Under the pieces are notes generated by a model. The model was not told the DNA's origin and did no database searches. It saw only the letters and a program-made list of their open reading frames with translations. A stretch of DNA of 24,925 nt from an uncultured Bacilli bacterium (GTDB lineage Bacteria; Bacillota_I; Bacilli_A; RF39; UBA660). Of this stretch, positions 5,252 to 13,531 are shown in pieces. The stretch covers positions 8,413-33,337 of the forward strand of contig CAJTSN010000008.1 of assembly GCA_910578745.1 (NCBI GenBank). The letters are read 5' to 3'. Position 1 is the stretch's first letter. Each line of letters opens with the position of its first letter. Made by a program: the position numbers and the translations under genes.

Positions 5252-7843
5252 CTACTTGGCTTGGTACCAATTTTCGCCATATTCTACATCTATTTTTAAA
5301 GGAACCTTCAAATCAGCAATATTTTCCATAACATCTTTCATAATTTGAATGGCCTTTTCTCTCTCACTTTCTAAAGTATCTAAAACAAGTTCATCATGTA
5401 CTTGTATAATCATTTTCGATTTTAAACCTTGTTTTTTAAATTCTCTATCTAATTTTACCATTGCAAGTTTAATAATATCAGCACTTGTTCCTTGAATTGG
5501 CGTATTTAAAGCAATTCGCTCCCCTGTTTGTCTTACCATATAACTTTTATTGTTTAATTCTTCAATAATTCGTTTTCTTCCATATAAAGTTTTGACATAT
5601 CCATCCTTATAGGCTTTTTCGACCATTCGATTCATATACTCTTTAATTCCCGGATAAGTCTCTAAATAATTATCAATAAATTCTTTTGCTTCATGTGTTT
5701 TCATTCCAATATTTTCAGATAATCCATAACTACTTATACCATAAATAATTCCAAAATTAACCGCTTTAGCAATTCTTCGCATATCTTTATTTACCTCTTC
5801 CTCAGATACATGAAAAATTTCACTAGCTGTATGCATATGAATATCCTGATTTTTCCCAAAAGCTTCTATCATAGTTTCCACATTTGCCATATGCGCAAGT
5901 AAACGAAGTTCAATTTGTGAATAATCGCCACTTACCATAATCGAATTCTTACTTGGTGTAAATACCTTTCGAATCAATCGACCATATTCATTACGAATCG
6001 GTATATTTTGTAAATTCGGTTCTATAGAAGAAAGACGTCCTGTTCTGGTTAAAGCTTGTGTATAAATCGTATGAATTTTTCCATCTTCTAAGATAAAATT
6101 GCTCAATCCCTCTACGTAAGTCGCATATAACTTTGTCACTAAACGGTAAGATAATATTTTCTCCACAATTGGGTGTTCATCCTTAATTTTTTCTAAAATT
6201 TCAACAGCTGTAGAATAATTTTTTTTCGTTCGCTTTGGATAGGTAAGATGTAATGTTTCAAATAAAACATCTCCTAATTGTTTTGGAGAAGAGATATTGA
6301 AAGTACATCCAGCATCTTCATAAATCTCTTTTTCTAAAATAGCGATTTTTTCTTTCATTTCCTCACCCATCGTATGTAAAGTATCTCGATTTACATAGAC
6401 ACCAGTAAATTCCATATCACCAAGAACATAAGAAAGTGGGTGTTCCATCTCATAATAAAGAAAGTGCATGTTCTCTTTTTCAAGCTCTTCTTTCAATCGA
6501 TTTTGTGTTTCGTAGATAAATTTTGCTTTCGCTACCGCATTTGCTGCGATTACATCTATACTTGGTTCCTTATATACTTTCGTCTTTTGCATATAGACAT
6601 GATGATAATAAGGAATATCATATCCTAAAGTATTCCCCAAATAAGCGATGTCTTCCTTTACGTTATAATCAAGTAAATAAGCTGCGATCATAACATCAAA
6701 GTCTGCTTTAAAATCATCGATATGCATCCACTTAAGGGCAACATAAATTTTTTTTAAATCATAAACATAAGCGATAAAATCTTTTATTTTTGGATAAGCT
6801 TCTTTGATTAAATAGGAAGGAATAAAAAAACGTTCTGTGTCATTATAAATACCAAGTCCTAAAACTTTACACATGTGATAATTTGTACCTAACAATTCCA
6901 TATATAAACTCGATGGTTTCGTTAAATGAATGTCTTCTATTTTCTCAATAATTTTGGCTTCTTCTAATGTAGCTTCTATTTTGGTATCCATCTTGGATAA
7001 GAAGGACTGAAACCCCATTTCTTCGTATAATTTAATTAATGATGCATGATCCTGTTCTTTTATTTTGACATCTTCTATATGAATCTCCATTGGAACACTT
7101 TTATAAATGGTTGCCAAATCATAACTCATAAATGCATTTTCTCTATCTTTCTTTAGTTTTTCACTCATTTTAGGAGTCAATTCAGAAAGATGGTCATACA
7201 CCCCCTGTAACGAACCATAATCATGTAGCAATTTTAAAGCGGTTTTTTCACCAATTCCACAAACACCTGGAATATTATCCGAGGCATCTCCCATTAAGGC
7301 TTTTAAATCAATTACTTTAATTGGATCAATTCCATAATCTTCAAAAAAAGTTTCTTTATTATAACGAATAAAATCCTTTTGCTTTAGAAGTTTCATATCT
7401 ACATCAGAACTAATAAGTTGTAATAAATCACGATCACTAGAAATAATCGTTCCAATAAATTCTTCTTTTTCATCACAGAATTTAGCAAATGTCCCTATAA
7501 TGTCATCCGCCTCATAGTTATCACATTCATAATATTTTATTCCCATATAAGTCAAGAGTTCCTTACATAAAGGAATTTGCATTTTTAACTCATCGGGTGT
7601 CGCATTTCTACCTGCTTTATACTCTGTATATTTTGCGTGCCGAAATGTTTTGCCTTTATCAAACGCCACAATCATATAAGTCGGTTTTTCTTCGGTTACA
7701 ATTTTATGGATCATGCTCGTAAAACCAAAAAGAGCATTTGTTGGAAAACCTTCTTTGTTTTTCATTAAATTTCCATTGTAAGCTGTTGCAAAATAACTTC
7801 GAAACACTAAGTTGTTTCCATCGACTAAAAGTATTTTTTCCAT
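5252..7843 (-). CDS. polA: DNA polymerase I
   Basis: Fills gaps, removes RNA primers and repairs DNA. The 863 residues include an N-terminal 5'-nuclease domain (about 1-290, with DNYEADDIIGT and DLKALMGDASDNIPG), a 3'-5' exonuclease-like domain (about 305-470), and the polymerase domain. Polymerase motif A is SGDYSQIELR (catalytic D640), motif B RRIAKAVNFGIIYG (689-702), and motif C QVHDE (D817). In the exonuclease-like domain the DxE motif is absent (LYMEL in its place), so proofreading is probably lost, as in Bacillus Pol I. The ATG is preceded by AGGTGAT. It is transcribed with the downstream CDF gene, separated by 12 nt. Confidence 0.97.
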   Translation of the reverse strand: MEKILLVDGNNLVFRSYFATAYNGNLMKNKEGFPTNALFGFTSMIHKIVTEEKPTYMIVAFDKGKTFRHAKYTEYKAGRNATPDELKMQIPLCKELLTYMGIKYYECDNYEADDIIGTFAKFCDEKEEFIGTIISSDRDLLQLISSDVDMKLLKQKDFIRYNKETFFEDYGIDPIKVIDLKALMGDASDNIPGVCGIGEKTALKLLHDYGSLQGVYDHLSELTPKMSEKLKKDRENAFMSYDLATIYKSVPMEIHIEDVKIKEQDHASLIKLYEEMGFQSFLSKMDTKIEATLEEAKIIEKIEDIHLTKPSSLYMELLGTNYHMCKVLGLGIYNDTERFFIPSYLIKEAYPKIKDFIAYVYDLKKIYVALKWMHIDDFKADFDVMIAAYLLDYNVKEDIAYLGNTLGYDIPYYHHVYMQKTKVYKEPSIDVIAANAVAKAKFIYETQNRLKEELEKENMHFLYYEMEHPLSYVLGDMEFTGVYVNRDTLHTMGEEMKEKIAILEKEIYEDAGCTFNISSPKQLGDVLFETLHLTYPKRTKKNYSTAVEILEKIKDEHPIVEKILSYRLVTKLYATYVEGLSNFILEDGKIHTIYTQALTRTGRLSSIEPNLQNIPIRNEYGRLIRKVFTPSKNSIMVSGDYSQIELRLLAHMANVETMIEAFGKNQDIHMHTASEIFHVSEEEVNKDMRRIAKAVNFGIIYGISSYGLSENIGMKTHEAKEFIDNYLETYPGIKEYMNRMVEKAYKDGYVKTLYGRKRIIEELNNKSYMVRQTGERIALNTPIQGTSADIIKLAMVKLDREFKKQGLKSKMIIQVHDELVLDTLESEREKAIQIMKDVMENIADLKVPLKIDVEYGENWYQAK

Positions 7844-7859
7844 ACAATCACCTGCGTTT

Positions 7860-7889
7860 ATTATATCATGTCTAAAAGTCCATCTGCAA
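7860..7889 (-). promoter_or_regulatory. Promoter of polA (extended -10)
   Basis: On the minus strand TGATATAAT (7860-7868) gives an exact TATAAT with the TGn extension, preceded at 18 nt by TTGCAG (7884-7889), a weak -35. The polA SD and ATG follow within 20 nt. Confidence 0.65.
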
Positions 7890-8034
7890 TGTTCTTATGA
7901 TGAAATTTAACAAATGAACGCTCTTATAGAAAGAAATAGCTACACTTTCACATTCTAAAAAGCCTTTTATATCCTATTTTAGACTCTTTTTCCATTTTAA
8001 ACTTTGATAATACTATAATTTCTTTTTTTTCTTT

Positions 8035-8064
8035 AAAAAACAATATCATATTTTTATGATATTG
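8035..8064 (-). terminator. Terminator after the hydroxyacyl-CoA dehydrogenase gene
   Basis: A perfect 10-bp stem CAATATCATA/TATGATATTG with a 4-nt loop (8041-8064) is followed on the minus strand by six T (8035-8040). It lies 7 nt past the stop codon and insulates polA. Confidence 0.9.
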
Positions 8065-8071
8065 CTCTTTT

Positions 8072-9037
8072 CTATAATTTATTATGTAACTTCAACATTT
8101 CAATTAACATTTTGTCTCTATACTCCGCTAGACTCGTATCATCATTTCCAATAGATCTAGAACGATTTTTCATCTCTTCTTCTACACCTTCTCTTGCTAT
8201 AGCACCAAATTCTTTTGGAAATTCTTTAAAATCAGCCATATCTTGTAGCCACATATCAATAGAAGGCCCTATATGCTTTAATAGGCCATCAATCCCATTT
8301 TGTCCACCTCCAAGTTGAAAAACTAAAGAAGGTCCCATGATTCCCCAACGAAGTCCCGGTCCATAAGTTACCGCCTTATCTGCATCTTCTACACTACATA
8401 CGCCTCGCATAACCAAATCGCATACTTCACGATAAAGAGCCATTTGAATTCGATTGCAAATAAAACCAAGGGCTTCTTTTTGTAAAACGACAGGCTCTTT
8501 TCCAATAGATGTATAAAACTTCTTTGCTACTTCTACAACCTCTTCACTTGTTTTTTCACCCTTCGTAATTTCTACAAGTGGAATTAAATGTGGGGGATTA
8601 TAAGGATGCGCTCCAATAAAACGTTCTGGATTTTTCGCACAATTTGCAATTTCTGTAATGAGTAATCCAGATGTTGAGCTTGCAATAATTGTTTTTTCAC
8701 TTGTAAATTGTTCTATTTCTTTTACAATTTCTCTTTTAATATCATAATTTTCTGGGGCAGATTCCACAATAAATTGTACTTCTTTTACTGCCTCTTCCAT
8801 TTTTATTGTATAAACAATTCTACTTTCAATCTCTGTAATTTCATCTTCTTGAATAACTTCATTTTTATATAAAGAAAGTAAGCTTTCATGAATTCTTTTT
8901 TTTGCAAGTTCTAAACTTTCCTCTGTAATGTCATACACAAAAACATCTAACTTTTTTAGTGCGAAGTATAATGCCCAACTATATCCTATCACACCTGCTC
9001 CAACACAGGCCACTTTTTTTATTTCTTCTACTTTCAT
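8072..9037 (-). CDS. 3-hydroxyacyl-CoA dehydrogenase family protein (lambda-crystallin/carnitine-dehydrogenase-like)
   Basis: An NAD-dependent 3-hydroxy acid oxidoreductase, 321 residues. The N-terminal Rossmann fold has VGAGVIG (12-18). The family's catalytic set is visible: TSGLL near S123, AHPYNPPHLIPLVE with H144 and E156, and FICNR with N195. The C-terminal domain has YGPGLRWGIMGP, which resembles L-carnitine dehydrogenase and lambda-crystallin/L-gulonate dehydrogenase more than the short beta-oxidation enzymes. The substrate could therefore be a free hydroxy acid rather than an acyl-CoA. It is alone in its transcription unit, with a GGGAGG SD, and no other fatty-acid or carnitine genes are visible nearby, so the pathway cannot be set from context. 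Family is sure; substrate is not. Confidence 0.88.
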   Translation of the reverse strand: MKVEEIKKVACVGAGVIGYSWALYFALKKLDVFVYDITEESLELAKKRIHESLLSLYKNEVIQEDEITEIESRIVYTIKMEEAVKEVQFIVESAPENYDIKREIVKEIEQFTSEKTIIASSTSGLLITEIANCAKNPERFIGAHPYNPPHLIPLVEITKGEKTSEEVVEVAKKFYTSIGKEPVVLQKEALGFICNRIQMALYREVCDLVMRGVCSVEDADKAVTYGPGLRWGIMGPSLVFQLGGGQNGIDGLLKHIGPSIDMWLQDMADFKEFPKEFGAIAREGVEEEMKNRSRSIGNDDTSLAEYRDKMLIEMLKLHNKL

Positions 9038-9066
9038 ATATCCTCCCTATTTTTTATTACATTTTT

Positions 9067-9096
9067 ATTTTACCATAAAATTTCTTATTTCATCAA
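9067..9096 (-). promoter_or_regulatory. Candidate promoter of the hydroxyacyl-CoA dehydrogenase gene
   Basis: On the minus strand TTGATG (9091-9096), an 18-nt spacer and TAAAAT (9067-9072) lie between the alaS terminator and the gene's start. Confidence 0.5.
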
Positions 9097-9107
9097 TTTT
9101 TTTAATC

Positions 9108-9136
9108 AAAAAAAGCAAAATACACTTGTACTTTAC
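9108..9136 (-). terminator. Terminator after alaS, end of the ruvA-alaS cluster
   Basis: A 9-bp stem GTAAAGTAC/GTATTTTGC (two G-U pairs in RNA, 4-nt loop; 9115-9136) is followed on the minus strand by seven T (9108-9114). It begins directly after the alaS stop codon. Confidence 0.75.
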
Positions 9137-10876
9137 TTATTTCAAAACCGCCTTAATTCTTCTTACACCTGCACTACTTGCTTCTTCTTTTACAATCTTA
9201 AATTCGCCTAAAACACCTGTATGTTCTACATGAGGTCCTCCACATAATTCTTTTGAAACCTCTCCTATAGAGTATACAGTAACAACATCTGGATATTTTT
9301 CAATAAACATACACTCTGCACCACTTTTAAGAGCATCTTCTTTGTTCATCTCTTGTTTTATAACCGTCAAGTCTTCTTTAATCCACTGGTTGACGAACTC
9401 TTCTACTTGTTGTTTTTCACTATCTGTTAGTTTATGGTCACAAGAAAAATCGAAACGCATTCTTTCCTCTGTAATATTTGAACCCTTTTGATGAACGTCT
9501 TTTGAAACCACTTTCTTTAAAGCAGCATTTAAAAGATGCGTTGCCGTATGATATTTTGTTTCTACTTCACTATTTCCTGCAAGACCCCCTTTAAATTTAC
9601 CACTAGAAGCCGTTCTTGATTTTTCTTGATGCTCCTTAAATTTTTTATAAAAACCTTCAGTATCGACATTTAAACCCTTCTCATTCGCCAATTCAATGGT
9701 TAGTTCTAAAGGAAAACCAAAAGTATCAAATAAATGAAAAGCAATGTCCCCTTTGATATCTCCATCGATACTCACTTTTTCAAATTCTTTTAACCCTTTT
9801 TCTAACGTTTTATTAAATTTTATTTTTTCATTTTGTAGTACATCATAAACAACTTGCTCATTTTCTTCTAATTCCTTATAATATTTTTTATATTTTTCAA
9901 TAATTTTATTTGCGATTCTTAAATCCCAATCGCTATCTACAGGAATACCAAGTCCTCTTGCATGACGGATGGCTCTACGAATCAGTCTTCTTAAAATATA
10001 GCCTTGATCGGTATTCGAAGGTTTGATTCCAGCTGGGTCCGCTGCAATAAAAACGGCAGTTCTTATATGATCGGCAATAATGCGCATTCCTTTTTCATTT
10101 CCTTCATAGGAAAGAGAAGAAATCTCTTCAATTAAGGAAATCACATCTTTCCATAAACTAGACAAATAATTATCATGTACCCCTTCTAAAATAGCCGTTG
10201 TTCTTTCTACACCCATTCCTGTATCTACATTTTTCTTTGGAAGACTCGTAATTTTTCCCTCTTTGTCTTTATAAAACTCCATAAAGACATTATTCCATAT
10301 TTCGACCCATCGCTCATCTTCTGGGTCAAAGAAATCAGGAATCGCATCTTCACTTCTAAAATAGAAAATTTCTGTATCAGAACCACATGGTCCTGTATCA
10401 CTGGCAATCCAAAAATTATCTTCTACCGTTGCTACAATTTTCTTCTCACAAATTCCTAGACTTCTCCACTTATCAAAACTTACTTGATCGAAAGGAATAT
10501 CCTCATTTCCTTTAAAAATAGTAACACCTAAACGTTCTACCGGAATGTGTAAAACGGTCGTTAAAAATTCAAAACTCCAAGCAATACTCTCTTCCTTAAA
10601 ATAATCTCCTAAACTCCAATTTCCTAGCATTTCAAAAAATGTATGGTGTGTTTTATCCCCTACCTCTTCCAAATCATTGGTTCGAATACATTTTTGATAA
10701 TCGCAAAGCCTTGTTCCATAAGGGTGTACTTCTTTTGTTAGATAAGGAATTAAAGGTTGCATTCCTGCGGTATTAAATAAAACAGATGGATCATTTTCTG
10801 GTACGACAGGACTTGATGGAATCTGTTTATGTCCTTTACTTATAAAAAAATCAATATATAAATCTTTTAAATTCAT
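9137..10876 (-). CDS. alaS: Alanyl-tRNA synthetase, short form lacking the C-Ala domain
   Basis: Charges tRNA-Ala and clears mischarged Ser/Gly. The start chosen is ATG at 10874-10876, with AGGAG 8 nt upstream; a GTG three codons earlier abuts that SD. The class II catalytic core and tRNA-binding helices fill about residues 1-420 (FNTAGMQPLIPYL, KTHHTFFEMLGNW, DTGMGVERT, RRLIRRAIRHAR). The editing domain follows almost at once, with zinc-site motifs HTATH (443-447) and CGGPH (545-549), and the protein stops at residue 579 after GVRRIKAVLK. Most bacterial AlaRS are about 870 residues; here both the beta-barrel before the editing domain and the whole C-Ala/DHHA1 domain are missing. The clean ending and terminator argue against a frameshift. 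Short AlaRS of similar plan are known in Borrelia-type spirochaetes and candidate-phyla bacteria. The gene starts 1 nt after the upstream kinase stop. Confidence 0.95.
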   Translation of the reverse strand: MNLKDLYIDFFISKGHKQIPSSPVVPENDPSVLFNTAGMQPLIPYLTKEVHPYGTRLCDYQKCIRTNDLEEVGDKTHHTFFEMLGNWSLGDYFKEESIAWSFEFLTTVLHIPVERLGVTIFKGNEDIPFDQVSFDKWRSLGICEKKIVATVEDNFWIASDTGPCGSDTEIFYFRSEDAIPDFFDPEDERWVEIWNNVFMEFYKDKEGKITSLPKKNVDTGMGVERTTAILEGVHDNYLSSLWKDVISLIEEISSLSYEGNEKGMRIIADHIRTAVFIAADPAGIKPSNTDQGYILRRLIRRAIRHARGLGIPVDSDWDLRIANKIIEKYKKYYKELEENEQVVYDVLQNEKIKFNKTLEKGLKEFEKVSIDGDIKGDIAFHLFDTFGFPLELTIELANEKGLNVDTEGFYKKFKEHQEKSRTASSGKFKGGLAGNSEVETKYHTATHLLNAALKKVVSKDVHQKGSNITEERMRFDFSCDHKLTDSEKQQVEEFVNQWIKEDLTVIKQEMNKEDALKSGAECMFIEKYPDVVTVYSIGEVSKELCGGPHVEHTGVLGEFKIVKEEASSAGVRRIKAVLK

Positions 10877-10877
10877 C

Positions 10878-11420
10878 TTACTCACTCCTAAGTATCTCTT
10901 CTACTTTTTCTTCTAATTCCTCTTTATTCCCATTATTTTCTAAATAAAAATCAGCGAAAGCGATCGGTCCACCCTTTTTCATATTTTCAATCTCAGCCAT
11001 ATCTCTATCTTCAGCTTCTTCCTTTGTAAGAGGACGAACTTCCCTATGCGCTAAACGAGCATAACGGATTTTTTTATCAGCCACAAGAGCGATCATTTCT
11101 AAATTTTCTTTAAACTTCTCTTTTAAAATAAGAAACTCATCCCATGAATATAAGCCATCTAAAACAACGTTTCCTCTTTTGTAAGATTCTTCAATATCTG
11201 GAAGCAGCACCTCTGCCATCGCTCCCATTCCATACTGTTTTCTTAAATCTTCTCGCACCAATTTCTCATTTTCTGGATTTATTTCTAAGTTTCTTTTCTG
11301 CACTTCTTTGATTACAACGCCACCAAAATAGATTTTTGTATATCCTCTACGCTCTAAATAATCGCAAACAATACTTTTTCCACTACCACACATACCTACA
11401 ATTGCATACATCTTATTCAT
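10878..11420 (-). CDS. P-loop kinase-like protein (UPF0200/dephospho-CoA kinase-like)
   Basis: A 180-residue soluble NTPase. Walker A is GMCGSGKS (9-16), a Walker-B-like VVLDGLYSWDE lies at 85-95, and an Arg-rich lid spans about 119-140 (RYARLAHREVRP...RD). The pattern IVGMxGSGKS, the Asn-Pro-Glu-Asn stretch (NPENEKLVREDLR, 48-60) and IAFADFYLENNGN (153-165) recall the UPF0200 family, mainly known from archaea and related to nucleotide and dephospho-CoA kinases. The substrate is unknown. Start ATG has AGAGGTG with a 5-6 nt gap. The stop codon is 1 nt from the alaS ATG and the alaS SD lies inside its last codons, so the two proteins are made together. Whether it acts on nucleotides, CoA or tRNA-linked substrates cannot be told from the sequence. 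Confidence 0.8.
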   Translation of the reverse strand: MNKMYAIVGMCGSGKSIVCDYLERRGYTKIYFGGVVIKEVQKRNLEINPENEKLVREDLRKQYGMGAMAEVLLPDIEESYKRGNVVLDGLYSWDEFLILKEKFKENLEMIALVADKKIRYARLAHREVRPLTKEEAEDRDMAEIENMKKGGPIAFADFYLENNGNKEELEEKVEEILRSE

Positions 11421-11481
11421 TGAAACACCTCTATCTACTTACACAAATACATTTACTTCCATTTTTTCACCTAAGAAAGTT

Positions 11482-12630
11482 CTATGATTGTTCCCTGTAT
11501 CCTAATATTGCATATTTCTCATTAAAGAACATGAAAACGGCCTTAATGGCTCCAATAATAGGAGTCGAGATTACCATACCTAAAATACCAAAGAAGTAAC
11601 CAAATACAAGTAATCCTAAAATAATCGTCACAGGATGAAGTTTCGTTGATTTACTCATAATGAAGGCTTGTAAGAAATTTCCTTCAATGGCTTGAATGAC
11701 AACAATACAAATCAAAACCAAAATTCCTGTCGTTGTCCCCTGTGAAAATGCGACGATTACAGCAGGAATTCCCCCAATATAAGGTCCTGCATAAGGAATA
11801 ACATTTGTAATTCCACAAAATAGTCCAAATAAAAGTGGTGCCTTTAATCCACAAAGTAAAAAGGCAATAGAGGATACAACAAAGATAACCCCCGCATCAA
11901 TAATAGCTCCTTTCACAAAAGAACGACAAGTATTATTGATTTCACTCACTAAATCCATTGCATCTTTTCGAATACTTTTTGGAAGTAAAGTAATAAAAGC
12001 ATCGGTTCCATTTTTAAAACTAATCGATAAATAAAAACCGATAATAAGACCTATGACTAAAGCCCCAATACCAGATACAAAGTTTTTTACAATACCAATT
12101 ACCATCGTTGGAAGAGAAGAAGTTAAACTGGTTCCAAACTCCTCCATATTTTTAAAGATATTATTTTTAAAGCTTTCAGCATCAAACGTAAAAGTATCAA
12201 ATCGCATCAAAATGCTTTCAATCCACTCTTTTACATTATCAAACACGGTTGGAATTAATTTTACAAAATCATTGATTTGATCATACAAAACAGGAAAAAT
12301 AGAACCGATAAGTAGAGCGATTAAGGCAACAAAAACAACATAAGTAAGTAATGCTCCAAAAACTCTTCGAACGCCCCTTTTTTCTAAACCTGTTACAATA
12401 GGATCAAACAACCAAGCTAGAAAAAGACCAATAAAAAGTGGTGAAATTGTCTTTAAAAGAACATAAATGGTCTCTTTTAAATGCCACTCTTTAAAAATAA
12501 TCGTTACGGCATAAATACCAACAATAATGCATAAGACAAAAGCAATTTTTAAAATTCCTTTAAATAAATGAATGGCCTCATTTAACTCTGTATAATTTAC
12601 ATTTTTTTCTATTTCTTTTTTTCGAAACAT
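11482..12630 (-). CDS. AI-2E family transporter (PerM/YhhT-like membrane protein)
   Basis: A 382-residue polytopic membrane protein with about eight hydrophobic segments. Family signatures are the NVIPYAGPYIGGIPAVIVAF stretch, the EGNFLQAFIMSKSTKLHPV stretch and FGILGMVISTPI near the C-terminus. A soluble helical region of about 75 residues lies between the second and third groups of membrane segments. Members have been linked to autoinducer-2 export, Na+/H+ exchange or general permease roles; the name should not be read as a proven function. ATG is behind AAGGAGG, 22 nt after miaA, so it is cotranscribed with it. It is followed by 61 nt before the kinase gene, the widest gap in this part of the cluster. 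Confidence 0.92.
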   Translation of the reverse strand: MFRKKEIEKNVNYTELNEAIHLFKGILKIAFVLCIIVGIYAVTIIFKEWHLKETIYVLLKTISPLFIGLFLAWLFDPIVTGLEKRGVRRVFGALLTYVVFVALIALLIGSIFPVLYDQINDFVKLIPTVFDNVKEWIESILMRFDTFTFDAESFKNNIFKNMEEFGTSLTSSLPTMVIGIVKNFVSGIGALVIGLIIGFYLSISFKNGTDAFITLLPKSIRKDAMDLVSEINNTCRSFVKGAIIDAGVIFVVSSIAFLLCGLKAPLLFGLFCGITNVIPYAGPYIGGIPAVIVAFSQGTTTGILVLICIVVIQAIEGNFLQAFIMSKSTKLHPVTIILGLLVFGYFFGILGMVISTPIIGAIKAVFMFFNEKYAILGYREQS

Positions 12631-12652
12631 AAGCGCCTCCTTATTTATTATA

Positions 12653-13528
12653 TCAAATTTTTAGAATATATTGATACACTTCCTGTATAGTTTCTATAAA
12701 ATTTTCAAAATGAACAGAAAACCATACCACTTCCATTTGGTGATAAAACCATGTATATTGCCTCTTCGCATAACGTCTACTATTTTGTTTTATCTTATTG
12801 ATGCTTTCTTCTATAGAACAATTTCCTTCAAAATAAGGGAAAAATTCCTTATATCCAATAGGAGTTAAAACCGCCTTCGTACGAATTTTACTTTCATAAA
12901 TCTCCTTGGCCTCTTCAAGTAAACCTTCTTCTAACATACAATCCACTCGTTCATTAATTCGATTATATAAGGTTTGTCGATCGGTTGTAAGTCCTATTAA
13001 ACAAAAATCATAAAGAGGTTTTGCTTTTTCTTCTTCCCTTTTTTTACCTGTTGTATCATAATAGGATAAATATCTCTCGATTCGTCTTCGATTATTTTTA
13101 TGAATGTTTGTATGAGGGTCTACTTTTAAAAGTCGATCATAAAGTTCTTCATCGGACTCTTCATAATGAATAGTCTTTGTCTCTTCTTCAAATTGATAAT
13201 CGTATAAAACCGCTTTAAGATAAAGACCTGTCCCTCCTACTAAAATAGGCGTTTTCCCCCTTTTTAAAATTTCTTCTATACAGTTTCTAGCGTCTTTTTG
13301 AAAATCATAAACTGTATAGTTTTCTTCTAACGTTTTAAAAGAAAGTAAGTGATGCCTTACGCCTTCCATCTCCTCTTCGGTTACCTTGGCTGTTGCAATA
13401 TTTAGTTTTTCATACACCTGTGTTGAGTCACAATTGATGATTTCTCCATCTAACTTTTTAGCAAGTGCAATGCTTAATTTTGTCTTTCCAACTCCAGTAG
13501 GACCTACAATTCCTATTATCTTGTTCAT
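12653..13528 (-). CDS. miaA: tRNA dimethylallyltransferase
   Basis: Adds the dimethylallyl group to A37 of tRNAs reading UNN codons (i6A), the first step to ms2i6A. The 291 residues are slightly shorter than many homologues. The P-loop is GPTGVGKT (9-16), followed by NCDSTQVYEKLNIATAK with the catalytic Asp at about 34, GGTGLYLKAVLY, the NNRRRIER stretch, TPIGYKEF, and RRYAKRQYTWF near the C-terminus. All hallmarks are present, with Thr in place of the usual Met in DSxQVY. The SD GGTGAGG overlaps the stop codon of the upstream HExxH protein gene (AGG TGA GGT ATG), so translation is coupled. It lies in one cluster with queA, a second tRNA modification gene. Confidence 0.97.
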   Translation of the reverse strand: MNKIIGIVGPTGVGKTKLSIALAKKLDGEIINCDSTQVYEKLNIATAKVTEEEMEGVRHHLLSFKTLEENYTVYDFQKDARNCIEEILKRGKTPILVGGTGLYLKAVLYDYQFEEETKTIHYEESDEELYDRLLKVDPHTNIHKNNRRRIERYLSYYDTTGKKREEEKAKPLYDFCLIGLTTDRQTLYNRINERVDCMLEEGLLEEAKEIYESKIRTKAVLTPIGYKEFFPYFEGNCSIEESINKIKQNSRRYAKRQYTWFYHQMEVVWFSVHFENFIETIQEVYQYILKI

Positions 13529-13531
13529 ACC

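Noticed and set aside
10225..10407. 60-codon minus-strand frame inside alaS
   Set aside because: Shadow of the alaS frame, with no independent support.
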